Assembly (NCBI RefSeq): GCF_000716715.1
Contig: NZ_JNYJ01000014.1
Location: forward strand, 141,319-205,318
Length of the DNA: 64,000 nucleotides
Reading direction: 5' to 3'
Source of the DNA: Dactylosporangium aurantiacum
Lineage (GTDB): Bacteria > Actinomycetota > Actinomycetes > Mycobacteriales > Micromonosporaceae
The position numbers were made by a program, and so were the translations under genes. Below are positions 44,044 to 52,214 of this stretch, piece by piece (positions within the stretch are counted from its first letter, which is position 1; every line of letters begins with the position of its first letter). The notes beneath the pieces are model-generated. The model was not told where the DNA came from. It ran no database searches and worked only from the letters and a program-made list of their open reading frames with translations.

Positions 44044-45837
44044 ATGACGCAGCGGACGGTCTCGGACGTGCTGGTCGAGCGGCTCACGGCGTGGGGCGTC
44101 GAGCGGGTGTTCGGCTACGCGGGCGACGGCATCGACGGGGTCCTCGGGGCGCTGCGGCGGGCCGGCAGACCCGAGTTCGTGCAGGCCCGGCACGAGGAGA
44201 CGGCGGCGTTCATGGCGGTCGGGCACGCCAAGTACACCGGTGGGGTCGGCGTGTGCCTGTCCACCCAGGGGCCCGGGGCGGTGCACCTGCTCAACGGCCT
44301 GTACGACGCCAAGCTCGACGGGAAACCGGTCGTGGCCATCGTCGGGCAGCAGGTGTCCACCGTGCTCGGCAGCGCCTACCAGCAGGAGATCGACCTGGTG
44401 CGGCTGTTCGGCGACGTGTGCGCCCAGTTCGTGCAGCAGGCGCACACCCCGCAGCAGGTGCCGATGCTGCTGGACCGGGCGTTCCGCACCGCCGTGGCGG
44501 CCCGCGGACCGACGTGCGTGATCCTGCCGCACGACGTGCAGGGCGCGCCCGCGCCGGACCCGGCGGCGCACGAGCACGGCGTGCTGGTCACCAGCCCCGG
44601 GCTGCGACCGGCGCGGGTCATCCCGTTCGAGGAGGACCTGCGCGCCGCCGCCGAGCTGCTCGGCGCCGGGCGGCGGGTCGCGATCCTCGTCGGCCAGGGC
44701 GGCGCCGGCGCCGCGGACGAGATCGCCGAGCTCGCCGAGCGGCTCGGCGCCGGTGTCGCCGCGTCGCTGCTGGGCAAGCCGGTCCTGGACGAGGGCCTGC
44801 CGTTCCACACCGGCGTGCTCGGGCACCTCGGCACGACGGCCAGCACCGAGCTGATGCGCGGCTGCGACACGCTGCTGCTGGTCGGCACCAACGACCCGTG
44901 GACCGAGTTCTACCCGCGGCCCGGGCAGGCCCGCGCCGTGCAGATCGACATCGACGGCCGGCGGCTCGGCGTGCGGTACCCGGTGGAGGTGCCGCTGCTC
45001 GGCGACGCCCGGCCCACCCTGCGTGCGCTGCTGGACCTGCTGCCGGCCGCCACGGACCGGTCCTGGCAGCGGCGGGTGACGGCGTGGACCCGCGAGTGGC
45101 ACGAGCTCGCCGCGGCCCGCGCGGCCGCCCCGGCGGAGCCGATGAACCCGCAGCACGTGATCCGGTCGCTGTCGGCGCGGCTGCCGCACGACGCGCAGGT
45201 CTCCGTCGACGTCGGTTCGGTCGTGTACTGGTACGCCCGGCACCTGCGGCTGCCGCCCGGCGTGCCGGCCCACCTGTCCAGCACCCTGGCGTCGATGGGT
45301 TCGGCGCTGCCGTACGGGCTCGCCGCGAAGCTCGCCCGCCCGGACCGGCCGGTGATCGCGCTCGCCGGTGACGGCGCGATGCAGATGAACGGCCTGGCCG
45401 AGCTCGTCACCGTCGCCGCGCGCCGCCACGACTGGGCCGACCCGCGGTTCGTGGTGTGCGTGCTGAACAACCGTGACCTGGCCGAGGTGAGCTGGGAGCA
45501 GCGTGAGATGGAGGGTGAGCCGCGCTTCGACGCGTCACAGCGGCTGCCGGACGTGCCCTACGCTCGGTGGGCCGAGCTGCTCGGCCTGCGGGGTGTGCGG
45601 GTCAGCGGGCCGGCGGAGCTGGACGCGGCCTGGGACGCGGCGCTGTCCGCGGACGGCCCGTTCGTCATCGACGCCGTCGTGGATCCGGCGACGCCGCTGC
45701 TGCCGCCGCTGCAGGACCTCGAGAAGGTCCGGCCGATGTACGCCGGGCTGGCCGCCGAGGACACCGATCTCGCCCGGCGCGCCGCGGCGTACCTGCGACG
45801 GGAACGTGCCGGAGAAGGCTTTGACGATCCGAACTGA
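44044..45837 (+). CDS. Thiamine-pyrophosphate-requiring enzyme, pyruvate-oxidase-like
   Basis: 597 residues. The catalytic Glu is in ARHEETAAFMA, the central FAD/NAD-like domain follows, and the TPP/Mg motif is GDGAMQMNGLAEL...NN. Sequence order and length match the pyruvate oxidase (PoxB)/acetolactate synthase group; active-site loops resemble the oxidase type. It would decarboxylate pyruvate to acetate or an acetyl product, a reaction often induced in stationary phase. ATG has GGACGGGGG upstream and a sigma-B-like promoter. It overlaps the next gene. Confidence 0.85.
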   Translation: MTQRTVSDVLVERLTAWGVERVFGYAGDGIDGVLGALRRAGRPEFVQARHEETAAFMAVGHAKYTGGVGVCLSTQGPGAVHLLNGLYDAKLDGKPVVAIVGQQVSTVLGSAYQQEIDLVRLFGDVCAQFVQQAHTPQQVPMLLDRAFRTAVAARGPTCVILPHDVQGAPAPDPAAHEHGVLVTSPGLRPARVIPFEEDLRAAAELLGAGRRVAILVGQGGAGAADEIAELAERLGAGVAASLLGKPVLDEGLPFHTGVLGHLGTTASTELMRGCDTLLLVGTNDPWTEFYPRPGQARAVQIDIDGRRLGVRYPVEVPLLGDARPTLRALLDLLPAATDRSWQRRVTAWTREWHELAAARAAAPAEPMNPQHVIRSLSARLPHDAQVSVDVGSVVYWYARHLRLPPGVPAHLSSTLASMGSALPYGLAAKLARPDRPVIALAGDGAMQMNGLAELVTVAARRHDWADPRFVVCVLNNRDLAEVSWEQREMEGEPRFDASQRLPDVPYARWAELLGLRGVRVSGPAELDAAWDAALSADGPFVIDAVVDPATPLLPPLQDLEKVRPMYAGLAAEDTDLARRAAAYLRRERAGEGFDDPN

Positions 45838-47104
45838 AGAGCAACGCCCGCTGCTGGGCGTCGAACCGGTCAGCGCCCCGACGCAGACCACCGACCAGGC
45901 CCGCCGGGAGCCCGCCTGGCGCCGGGCCGGTGCCGCGGCGGCCGGGGCGTGGCAACGGGTCCCGGCGCACTGGCGGCAGGCGCTGGTCCTGTTCGCGGTG
46001 TCCAAGGCGGTCCTCACCGCCGTCGGCGTGTTCGCGCTGCAGGCGTTCGCGAACTCGCCGGGCAGCCCGCCGCCGGACGACACGCTCATGTTCCGGGACC
46101 GGCTCGGCGTCTCCTCCCACACCTGGTACTCGATGTGGTTCGCGTGGGACTCGTTCCAGTACCGCAACCTCGCCTCGACGCCGCTGCACGAGCCGTGGGA
46201 GCACTTCGGGTTCCCGCTGCTGTACCCGATGCTGGGCAAGGCGGTCGCGGTGCCGCTCGGCGGTGACACCGCCCTGGCGCTGCTGCTCATCGCCGAGGTC
46301 GCCTACCTGGTGCTGCTGTCCTACCTGTACCGGTGGGCGCTGCTGCTGACCGGCGACCCGGCGACCGCGGCCCGGACCACCCGCTACCTGGTGCTGCTGC
46401 CGACGGCGTTCCTGTTCCACGCGGCGCTGACCGAGTCGCTGTTCGTGTGCCTGGCCGTCGCCGCGTTCTACCACGCCGAACGCCGGCAGTGGCCGCTCGT
46501 CGGGGTCCTCGGGTTCTTCCTGGCGCTGAGCCGGTCCGTCGGATTCCTGGTGGCGCTGCCGCTGGCGCTGCTCCTGCTCGGCCAGCAGGACTGGCGCACC
46601 CCCGCCCGGGCGGTGCGGGCCGCCGTGCGCACCGGCTGGCCGCTGCTGCTCTTCCCGGCCGGCTGGTGGACGTTCATGGCCGCCGCCCGCTGGCAGACCG
46701 GTGACTGGCTGGCCTACCAGCACGCGCAGCAGCGCGGCTGGCAGATCGAGCTGCAGGACCCGGTGCGCACCATCTGGATCGCGCTGATCGGCCCCGCGCC
46801 GCTGGACCGCACCCGCGTGCTGATCGCCCTGGCCGTCCTGGCCGTCGCCGTGGCCGGGCTGCGCCGCCCGGGACCCTCGTACGTGGTATTCGCCCTGGTG
46901 ATGGTGCTCGCCTCGATGACGATCGGCCCGCCGGTGTACAAGAGCCTGCTGCGCTACGCGCTGGTGGCGTTCCCGCTCGCGGCCGTGCTCGCCGGCTGGG
47001 CCCGCCACCGCGGCGTGGACACTGCGCTGACGGCGGTCCTCGCGGTGATGCAGGGAGCGGTGTTCGTGCTGTGGCTGGCGTACTGGACCCACACCGTGAT
47101 CTGA
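45821..47104 (+). CDS. PIG-V-like mannosyltransferase family membrane protein
   Basis: About 427 residues with ten or more hydrophobic segments. The first lumenal loop carries WYSMWFAWDSFQYRNLA, including the acidic WD typical of PIG-V/GT-C mannosyltransferases that use polyprenyl-phosphate sugars. TTG 45821 is preceded by GGAGAAGG; GTG 45806 is an alternative. It overlaps the TPP gene by 17 bases and is presumably co-expressed. The acceptor is unknown. Confidence 0.8.
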   Translation: MTIRTEEQRPLLGVEPVSAPTQTTDQARREPAWRRAGAAAAGAWQRVPAHWRQALVLFAVSKAVLTAVGVFALQAFANSPGSPPPDDTLMFRDRLGVSSHTWYSMWFAWDSFQYRNLASTPLHEPWEHFGFPLLYPMLGKAVAVPLGGDTALALLLIAEVAYLVLLSYLYRWALLLTGDPATAARTTRYLVLLPTAFLFHAALTESLFVCLAVAAFYHAERRQWPLVGVLGFFLALSRSVGFLVALPLALLLLGQQDWRTPARAVRAAVRTGWPLLLFPAGWWTFMAAARWQTGDWLAYQHAQQRGWQIELQDPVRTIWIALIGPAPLDRTRVLIALAVLAVAVAGLRRPGPSYVVFALVMVLASMTIGPPVYKSLLRYALVAFPLAAVLAGWARHRGVDTALTAVLAVMQGAVFVLWLAYWTHTVI

Positions 47105-47115
47105 CCGGCCGCCCG

Positions 47116-48255
47116 CTACGACGGGACCTCCTCCAGCCGCCGGCGCAGCATGTCGAGGGTCTGGCGCAGGATCCGGGACACGTGCATCTGGGACATGCCG
47201 ATCTGCGCGGCGATCTCGTGCTGGGACAGCCCGCCGTGGAACCGCAGCGCCAGCACCCGCTGCGTGCGCTGCGGCAGCTGGGCCAGCAGGACCCGCAGCG
47301 ACTCGCGGTACTCGACGAAGCTCAGCTGCGGGTCGTCGCCGCCGAGCTGGTCGAGCAGGGTCTGCTCGTCGCTGCCGCCGCTGGGCAGGTGCAGCGACAC
47401 GGGCCGGAAGGACGAGTTGAGCGCGAAGGCCTCCAGGACCTCCTCGCGGGAGAGTCCGACGCGCTCGGCGATGTCCTCGGCGCTGGGCGAGCGGCCCAGC
47501 CCCGACAGCAGCTCGTCGCGGACCCGGTTGACCTCCAGCCACCGCTGCTGCAGCGACCGGGGGACCCGCACCGACCAGACCCGGTCACGGAAGTGCCGCT
47601 TGATCTCGCCGGTGATGGTGCTCGTGGCGTACGGCACGAACTCCGCACCCCGCGCGGGGTCGAACCCGTCGACCGCCTTGAGCAGCCCGATGCAGGCGAC
47701 CTGCTCGATGTCGGCGGTCTGCTCGGAGGTGCGGGTGTACCGGCGGGCGATGCGCCGCGCGGCCGGCAGGCACGCGTTGACGATCTTGTCCCGCAGCCGC
47801 CGCCGGTCCGCCGGCTCCAGCGGCTCCTGGTGCAGCCGGGCCAGGTCGGCGCCGACGTCCAGCGGCCAGTGCCGCCCGGTGAGGCGGATCCCGTCCAGGT
47901 CGAAGGACTCGGCGTCCGACCCGGCGTCGCCGTCCAGGACGATCTCGTCGTACACGCCGAGGGTCTTGGCCACCCCCGTGATCTCCAGGGCGGCCAGCGC
48001 GGCGCCCCGGACGTTCGTCAGGCGCAGCTCGCCACCGTGCTCCTCGGCGCGGTGGTGCAGGTACAGCAGCACCCGCTGGGCGGCGCCGTCGATCAGCCGC
48101 ACGTCGGCGGCGTCCAGCACGATGTCGCACCGGCCGCGGTCGAACAACCCGAACACGACGTGCCGCAGGTAGGGCGCGGTGGCGAGGTCGATGACGCCGC
48201 CGATCCGCAGCAGGTCCCGCCGGCCGTGCTCGACGCGGGTGATCGTGAGATCCAT
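47116..48255 (-). CDS. STAS-sigma factor fusion (SigB/SigF/SigG family)
   Basis: 379 residues; ordinary members are ~260. Residues 1-~110 are a STAS domain whose phospho-site position reads LIDGAA (no Ser/Thr). Residues ~150-230 are sigma region 2 (IEQVACIGLLKAVDGFDPARGAEFVPYA), ~245-280 region 3, and ~320-372 region 4 with the HTH LSQHEIAAQIGMSQMHVSRIL. It should direct RNA polymerase to GTTT/GGGTA promoters, one of which lies before its own start. Having an antagonist-like domain on the sigma itself suggests direct sensing or intramolecular competition for the anti-sigma kinase. Confidence 0.92.
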   Translation of the reverse strand: MDLTITRVEHGRRDLLRIGGVIDLATAPYLRHVVFGLFDRGRCDIVLDAADVRLIDGAAQRVLLYLHHRAEEHGGELRLTNVRGAALAALEITGVAKTLGVYDEIVLDGDAGSDAESFDLDGIRLTGRHWPLDVGADLARLHQEPLEPADRRRLRDKIVNACLPAARRIARRYTRTSEQTADIEQVACIGLLKAVDGFDPARGAEFVPYATSTITGEIKRHFRDRVWSVRVPRSLQQRWLEVNRVRDELLSGLGRSPSAEDIAERVGLSREEVLEAFALNSSFRPVSLHLPSGGSDEQTLLDQLGGDDPQLSFVEYRESLRVLLAQLPQRTQRVLALRFHGGLSQHEIAAQIGMSQMHVSRILRQTLDMLRRRLEEVPS

Positions 48256-48307
48256 GCGATGCTCCCCGTTCCCCGCGGTGCGCGGCTAGTCCCCCTGGGA
48301 CCCCGAC

Positions 48308-48331
48308 GTACCCATTTGCCGGATAGCAAAC
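48308..48331 (-). promoter_or_regulatory. Sigma-B-type promoter of the STAS-sigma gene
   Basis: On the reverse strand GTTT (48331-48328), 14 bases, GGGTAC (48313-48308), about 50 bases before the ATG. This matches the SigB/SigF consensus and implies autoregulation. The perfect palindrome AATTTCGAAATT (48337-48348) lies just upstream of the -35. Confidence 0.65.
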
Positions 48332-48355
48332 ACATGAATTTCGAAATTGTTCGAC

Positions 48356-48484
48356 CTACAGCTGCCCCGACCGCAGTCCTTGCAGCGCACGGGCACGGGC
48401 GACGATGCGCTGGGCCGCGGCGACGGCCCGCTCGGCCCGCTGGATCTCCTCCTCCAGCCGCCGGTACAGCTCGGCCCAGTCCAT
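48356..48484 (-). CDS. 42-residue coiled-coil protein
   Basis: ATG 48484 to TAG 48356. The sequence is a continuous amphipathic helix (MDWAELYRRLEEEIQRAERA ...) with heptad-like Leu/Ala/Ile spacing and many charged residues. The ribosome-binding match is weak (AGCAGG directly before ATG). It lies between the CheB-like gene and the sigma gene, on the same strand. Function unknown; it could be a small partner of either. Confidence 0.5.
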   Translation of the reverse strand: MDWAELYRRLEEEIQRAERAVAAAQRIVARARALQGLRSGQL

Positions 48485-48535
48485 ACCTGCTCGACTTGCC
48501 CCGGCCGTGGACCTGAAACACCGGTGGCGTGATCG

Positions 48536-49519
48536 TCACCCGAGCTGGGTGCGCAGCACCTCGCCGGCCTTCCACGCCTGCTCGGCGGCATCGTGGTGGC
48601 GGCGGTGCGCCGCCTCGTCGCCCAGGCCGGCGGCGTGCTGCGCCAGCTCCCGCAGCACCATCGCCTTCTCCTGCAGCGCACTGACGGCTGCCCACAGCGC
48701 CGCCTCGACGTTGTCGTCCCGCGCGGCGAGCAGCGTCTGCGGCGAGTAGGAGTGCCCGACGTGGCAGGCGTAGTGGATGGCGTGACCGGTGTCGAGGCGG
48801 TACATGCCGCCGCCGCAGTCAGGGCAGCCCAGCGCCACGGGCCGGCCCGGTCGGTCGATGGTCGAACGGCCGTCGGCGAGCATCTCGGTCTCCCACAGCA
48901 GGCTGTCGGTCGGCGCCATCTGCGCCGGCGTGTCCGGGGCGTCCGACCGGCCGACGAGCTCGGCGATCGCCGGACCAAGGTCCCTGGCGGGCAGCGCCGT
49001 GGCGTCCGGCACGGCGCTGAGCGCCGCCGCCGGCATGCCGTCGAACCGGGCGTCGTCGGGCCGCTGCACCAGCGCGACCCCACCGCGCTCGACGATGCCG
49101 GACAGCCCGGCCGCCCCGTCGTCGAGGCTGCCGGACAGCACCACCCCGATGACCCGGCTGCCGCACCACCGCGCCGCCGAACGGAACAGGGTGTCCGCCG
49201 CCGGCCTGGCCCGGTTCTGCCTCGGGCCGCGACTGTGGTGCAGCAGGTCGCGCTCGCCGATGAGCAGGTGGTGGTCCGGCACCGCGGCGTAGATGCGGCC
49301 GGGCAGGGCCTGTTCCCCGTCCTTGGCGGGCGCGGCCGGCAGCCGCCCGGCCCGGGCGAGGATGCCCCCGAGCGTGCTCGGCGCGCTCGGCGACAGGTGC
49401 AGCGCCACCAGCACCGCCGCTCCCAGCTCGGCGGGCAGGCCGGCGACCAGGCGCTGGGCGGCGTCGTGACCCCCGGCCGAGCCACCGATGACCACGACGT
49501 CCCGCCGGAAGGTGTCCAC
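48536..49519 (-). CDS. Stand-alone CheB methylesterase-like protein
   Basis: 327 residues from a GTG. Residues ~8-190 are a CheB methylesterase domain with the Ser (GGSAGG), His (ALHLS) and Asp (GSLDDG) of the triad, but there is no receiver domain. The C-terminal ~100 residues hold a CPDCGGG ... CHVGH zinc-like motif and a helix-rich end. No CheA, CheR, CheW or receptors are nearby. Preceded by a good sigma-B-like promoter, it is more likely a stress-linked esterase or scaffold than part of chemotaxis. Confidence 0.85.
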   Translation of the reverse strand: MDTFRRDVVVIGGSAGGHDAAQRLVAGLPAELGAAVLVALHLSPSAPSTLGGILARAGRLPAAPAKDGEQALPGRIYAAVPDHHLLIGERDLLHHSRGPRQNRARPAADTLFRSAARWCGSRVIGVVLSGSLDDGAAGLSGIVERGGVALVQRPDDARFDGMPAAALSAVPDATALPARDLGPAIAELVGRSDAPDTPAQMAPTDSLLWETEMLADGRSTIDRPGRPVALGCPDCGGGMYRLDTGHAIHYACHVGHSYSPQTLLAARDDNVEAALWAAVSALQEKAMVLRELAQHAAGLGDEAAHRRHHDAAEQAWKAGEVLRTQLG

Positions 49520-49529
49520 ACCGGGCCCG

Positions 49530-49555
49530 CTACCCCTACCGGGGTGAGGTCAACC
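49530..49555 (-). promoter_or_regulatory. Sigma-B-like promoter of the CheB-like gene
   Basis: On the reverse strand GGTT (49555-49552), 16 bases, GGGTAG (49535-49530), about 10 bases before the GTG. It fits the SigF/SigB consensus closely. Confidence 0.5.
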
Positions 49556-49647
49556 GTCCTGCGGCCGGCGCCGCCCGGGAATCGACGTTTCGTGCTCAGG
49601 GCGGTGGGCAGTCGGCCGGGTGAGGGGTATCGACGAAGGAGAGAATC

Positions 49648-50130
49648 ATGACGAGTGCATCACAGTCCCGTGCGACGACCGGCGTGGCGATGCACCGGCC
49701 GGCGATCCAGACCGTCACCGCGGCCGTCGGCGCGGTGTTCCTGCTCGTCGGGATCATGGGGTTCATCCCGGGCATCACCACCAACTTCGATGAGATGCGG
49801 TTCGCCGGGCACCAGTCCGGCGCCGAGCTGCTCGGCGTGTTCCAGGTGTCGGTGCTGCACAACATCGTGCACCTGCTGTTCGGAGCCGCGGGGCTGGCCA
49901 TGGCCCGCCGGGTCGACCTGTCCCGGCTGTTCCTGATCGGCGGCGGTGCGATCTACCTGGTCCTGTGGCTGTACGGCATGGTCATCGACCACGGCAGCGC
50001 CGCCAACTTCGTGCCGGTCAACAGCGCCGACAACTGGCTGCACCTCGGCCTCGGCGTCGGCATGATGGGCCTGGGTCTGGCCCTGGCGCCGCGGGGCCCG
50101 GGCCGGGCCGGCGACGGCTACCGCGGATGA
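49648..50130 (+). CDS. DUF4383 membrane protein
   Basis: 160 residues, four hydrophobic segments; TAAVGAVFLLVGIMGFIPGITT and VSVLHNIVHLLFGAAGLAMA are typical of DUF4383. ATG follows GAAGGAGAG. Family members in actinomycetes are often in stress regulons, but no function is known. GGGTAT at 49625-49630 may be a -10 of the sigma-B type, but no matching -35 is visible. Confidence 0.85.
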   Translation: MTSASQSRATTGVAMHRPAIQTVTAAVGAVFLLVGIMGFIPGITTNFDEMRFAGHQSGAELLGVFQVSVLHNIVHLLFGAAGLAMARRVDLSRLFLIGGGAIYLVLWLYGMVIDHGSAANFVPVNSADNWLHLGLGVGMMGLGLALAPRGPGRAGDGYRG

Positions 50131-50280
50131 CCGCCGCGGTCCGGTGCCTGGCGGGGCACCGGACCGCTCCGCGGTGCCCGGTCGTCGCAGGGCGCAGGTC
50201 GGAACGGTCATGGCGTACCTCAGCAGCAGAGACGATCGAGCAGCGGCACACGGCCAACTACCCCGCCGTCCCCGGGCCAC

Positions 50281-51870
50281 TCAACGGGCCGGCAGCAGGT
50301 GCACGACGGTCGGCGGCGGTGCCGACAGGGCCGCGACCCGCCGGTCGAGCTCCTCGTCGGCGCCGGTCATCCGGCCGCTGTGCTGGCGCAGGTGCTCGTC
50401 CCACGACGGCACCACGTACACCTCGACCATGCGGTCGGGGAACTCGCCGGCGCGGAACACGCCCCACTGCACGGCGCCGGTGCGCATCCGGGTCCGGCGC
50501 AGCGCGTCGGCCATCGCCAGGAACGCCGGCTCGTCCTCGGCGGCGATCGTGTAGGTCACCTCGACCACGACCGGCCCGGCGAACCGGTCGGGCTCGACGG
50601 TCAGCCGCGGCTGCGGCCACGGCGTGGCCGGGTCCCGGTTCAGGTGGCGGGTGTCGATCAGCGGCCAGAGCGGGACGGTCGCGGCGCCGGCCACGGTCAC
50701 CGCGGCCGCGGCGAGCAGCGCGGGCACCAGCCCGGCCCGGTTGGCGAGCAGCCCCCACGCGAACGCGCCGACCGCCTGCCCGCCGAAGAACACGCTCTGG
50801 TACGTGCCGAGCCCGCGCGCCCGCACCCAGCGCGGCAGGAACAGCTGCAGCTCCGCGTTGGCGTTGGACAGCACCGCCATCCAGCAGAAGCCGGCCGGGA
50901 CGAGGGCGAGCGCCGCCACCACCGGCTCGCGCACCAGCGCGAGCAGCGTCAGCACCAGCGCGTAGGTCACGCTGGCGGCGGCCAGCAGCCAGTTGTCGCT
51001 CAGCCCGGCGCGCAGCCGCGGCAGGACCATCGCGCCGAGCACGGCGCCGGCGCCGAGCGCGGCGAGCAGCAGCCCGTAGCCGCCGGCACCCATCCCCAGC
51101 TGCCGGCTGGACACCAGCGGCAGCAGGGCCCACAGCGACACCGCGGGCAGGATGAACACGCCGATGCGCAGCAGGAACCGGCGGACCGCCCGCGAGTGCC
51201 GCACGTACCGGCCGCCGGCGCGCATCGCGGCCAGGAACGGCTCCGGCAGCGGCGCGTCCTGCGGAGGCTGGCGCCGCCACAGGACCAGCACCACCGCGAA
51301 GACGAGGAACGTCACGGCGTTGATCCCGAACACGGCCGCCACCCCGACGTGGGCGACGAGGACCCCGGCGAGCGCCGGCCCCACCGCCCGGGCGAGGTTG
51401 ACACTGATCGAGCCGAGCGCGGCCGCAGCGCGGATCTCGTGCCGCGGCACCAGCTCGGGGATCACCGCCTGATATGTCGGGCTGGTCATCGCCATGCCGC
51501 AGCCGAGGGCGAACGTGAGCGTCAGCAGCAGCGCGGGGGTCGTCTGCCCCGCCACGGTCAGCCCGGTGAGCAGCACGCCGACGGCGAGCTGGAACAGCTG
51601 CACCCAGATCAGCAGCCGCCGGCGGTCCAGCGAGTCGGCCAGGACACCGGCGGGCAGCGCCAGCAGCACCACGGGCAGGGTCCCGGCCGTCTGTACCAGC
51701 GACACCAGCGCCGCCGCGTCGGGCCGGTCGACGAGCAGCCACTGCGCGCCGACGGTCTGCATCCAGGTGCCGACCTGGCTGCCGAGCACGGCCAGCCACA
51801 GCACCCGGAACACGCCGTTGCGCAGCGGGCTCCAGGTCGACGGCGCGGCGTCCACCGCCGCCGCGCTCAT
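50281..51870 (-). CDS. MFS transporter with C-terminal ferredoxin-like domain
   Basis: 529 residues. The first ~410 form a 12-TM major facilitator of the MFS_3 (enterobactin-exporter-like) group: GSQVGTWMQTVGAQWLL, ADSLDRRRLL motif A. About 100 residues follow that read like a dimeric alpha-beta/ABM-type domain (VVVEVTYTIAAEDEPAFLAMADALRR ... VEVYVVPSWDEHLRQHS). The extra domain recurs in this MFS group. Export substrate unknown. Confidence 0.85.
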   Translation of the reverse strand: MSAAAVDAAPSTWSPLRNGVFRVLWLAVLGSQVGTWMQTVGAQWLLVDRPDAAALVSLVQTAGTLPVVLLALPAGVLADSLDRRRLLIWVQLFQLAVGVLLTGLTVAGQTTPALLLTLTFALGCGMAMTSPTYQAVIPELVPRHEIRAAAALGSISVNLARAVGPALAGVLVAHVGVAAVFGINAVTFLVFAVVLVLWRRQPPQDAPLPEPFLAAMRAGGRYVRHSRAVRRFLLRIGVFILPAVSLWALLPLVSSRQLGMGAGGYGLLLAALGAGAVLGAMVLPRLRAGLSDNWLLAAASVTYALVLTLLALVREPVVAALALVPAGFCWMAVLSNANAELQLFLPRWVRARGLGTYQSVFFGGQAVGAFAWGLLANRAGLVPALLAAAAVTVAGAATVPLWPLIDTRHLNRDPATPWPQPRLTVEPDRFAGPVVVEVTYTIAAEDEPAFLAMADALRRTRMRTGAVQWGVFRAGEFPDRMVEVYVVPSWDEHLRQHSGRMTGADEELDRRVAALSAPPPTVVHLLPAR

Positions 51871-51921
51871 CGCGGCCGCCCGCTCAGCCGGCGGTCGCCG
51901 GAGGCGCCGCCCGCACGGCGG

Positions 51922-52107
51922 TCAGGCGCCGGCGCGCGGCGCGTCGCCGTCACCGGGGCGCGCGCCGTCGTCGCGCCGCTCGCCGGCCGGGCCCCCACCG
52001 GCCCGCTCGGTCGCGGACCGCGGGGCGTCGGCCCCCGCGGGGTGGCTGGGCTTGGCGGGTGACGACGGCGGCGCCGAACCCGGCCGGCGTGGCTGCTCTG
52101 CACTCAT
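51922..52107 (-). CDS. 61-residue disordered small protein
   Basis: ATG with GGAGAGG upstream. Composition is Pro/Gly/Ala/Asp/Arg only, with no hydrophobic core, so it is probably intrinsically disordered. It precedes the MFS gene by 51 bases and has a sigma-B-like promoter. No family recognised; coding status moderately supported by the ribosome-binding site and promoter. Confidence 0.5.
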   Translation of the reverse strand: MSAEQPRRPGSAPPSSPAKPSHPAGADAPRSATERAGGGPAGERRDDGARPGDGDAPRAGA

Positions 52108-52150
52108 CGAAACCTCTCCGCGGTGAAGCCGGTCGCAGGACGAGCGCCCA

Positions 52151-52176
52151 CTACCCCGCCGCCGTCGCGGACAATC
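52151..52176 (-). promoter_or_regulatory. Sigma-B-like promoter of the small-protein/MFS pair
   Basis: On the reverse strand GATT (52176-52173), 16 bases, GGGTAG (52156-52151), about 44 bases before the ATG. Same spacing as at 44008 and 49530. Confidence 0.45.
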
Positions 52177-52214
52177 ACTTTGCTCGACCCGCCGGCCCGG
52201 CGCACCGGCCCGGA

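Noticed and set aside
49625..49630. Sigma-B promoter for the DUF4383 gene
   Set aside because: GGGTAT is present but no G-N-N-T type -35 at a suitable distance could be found.
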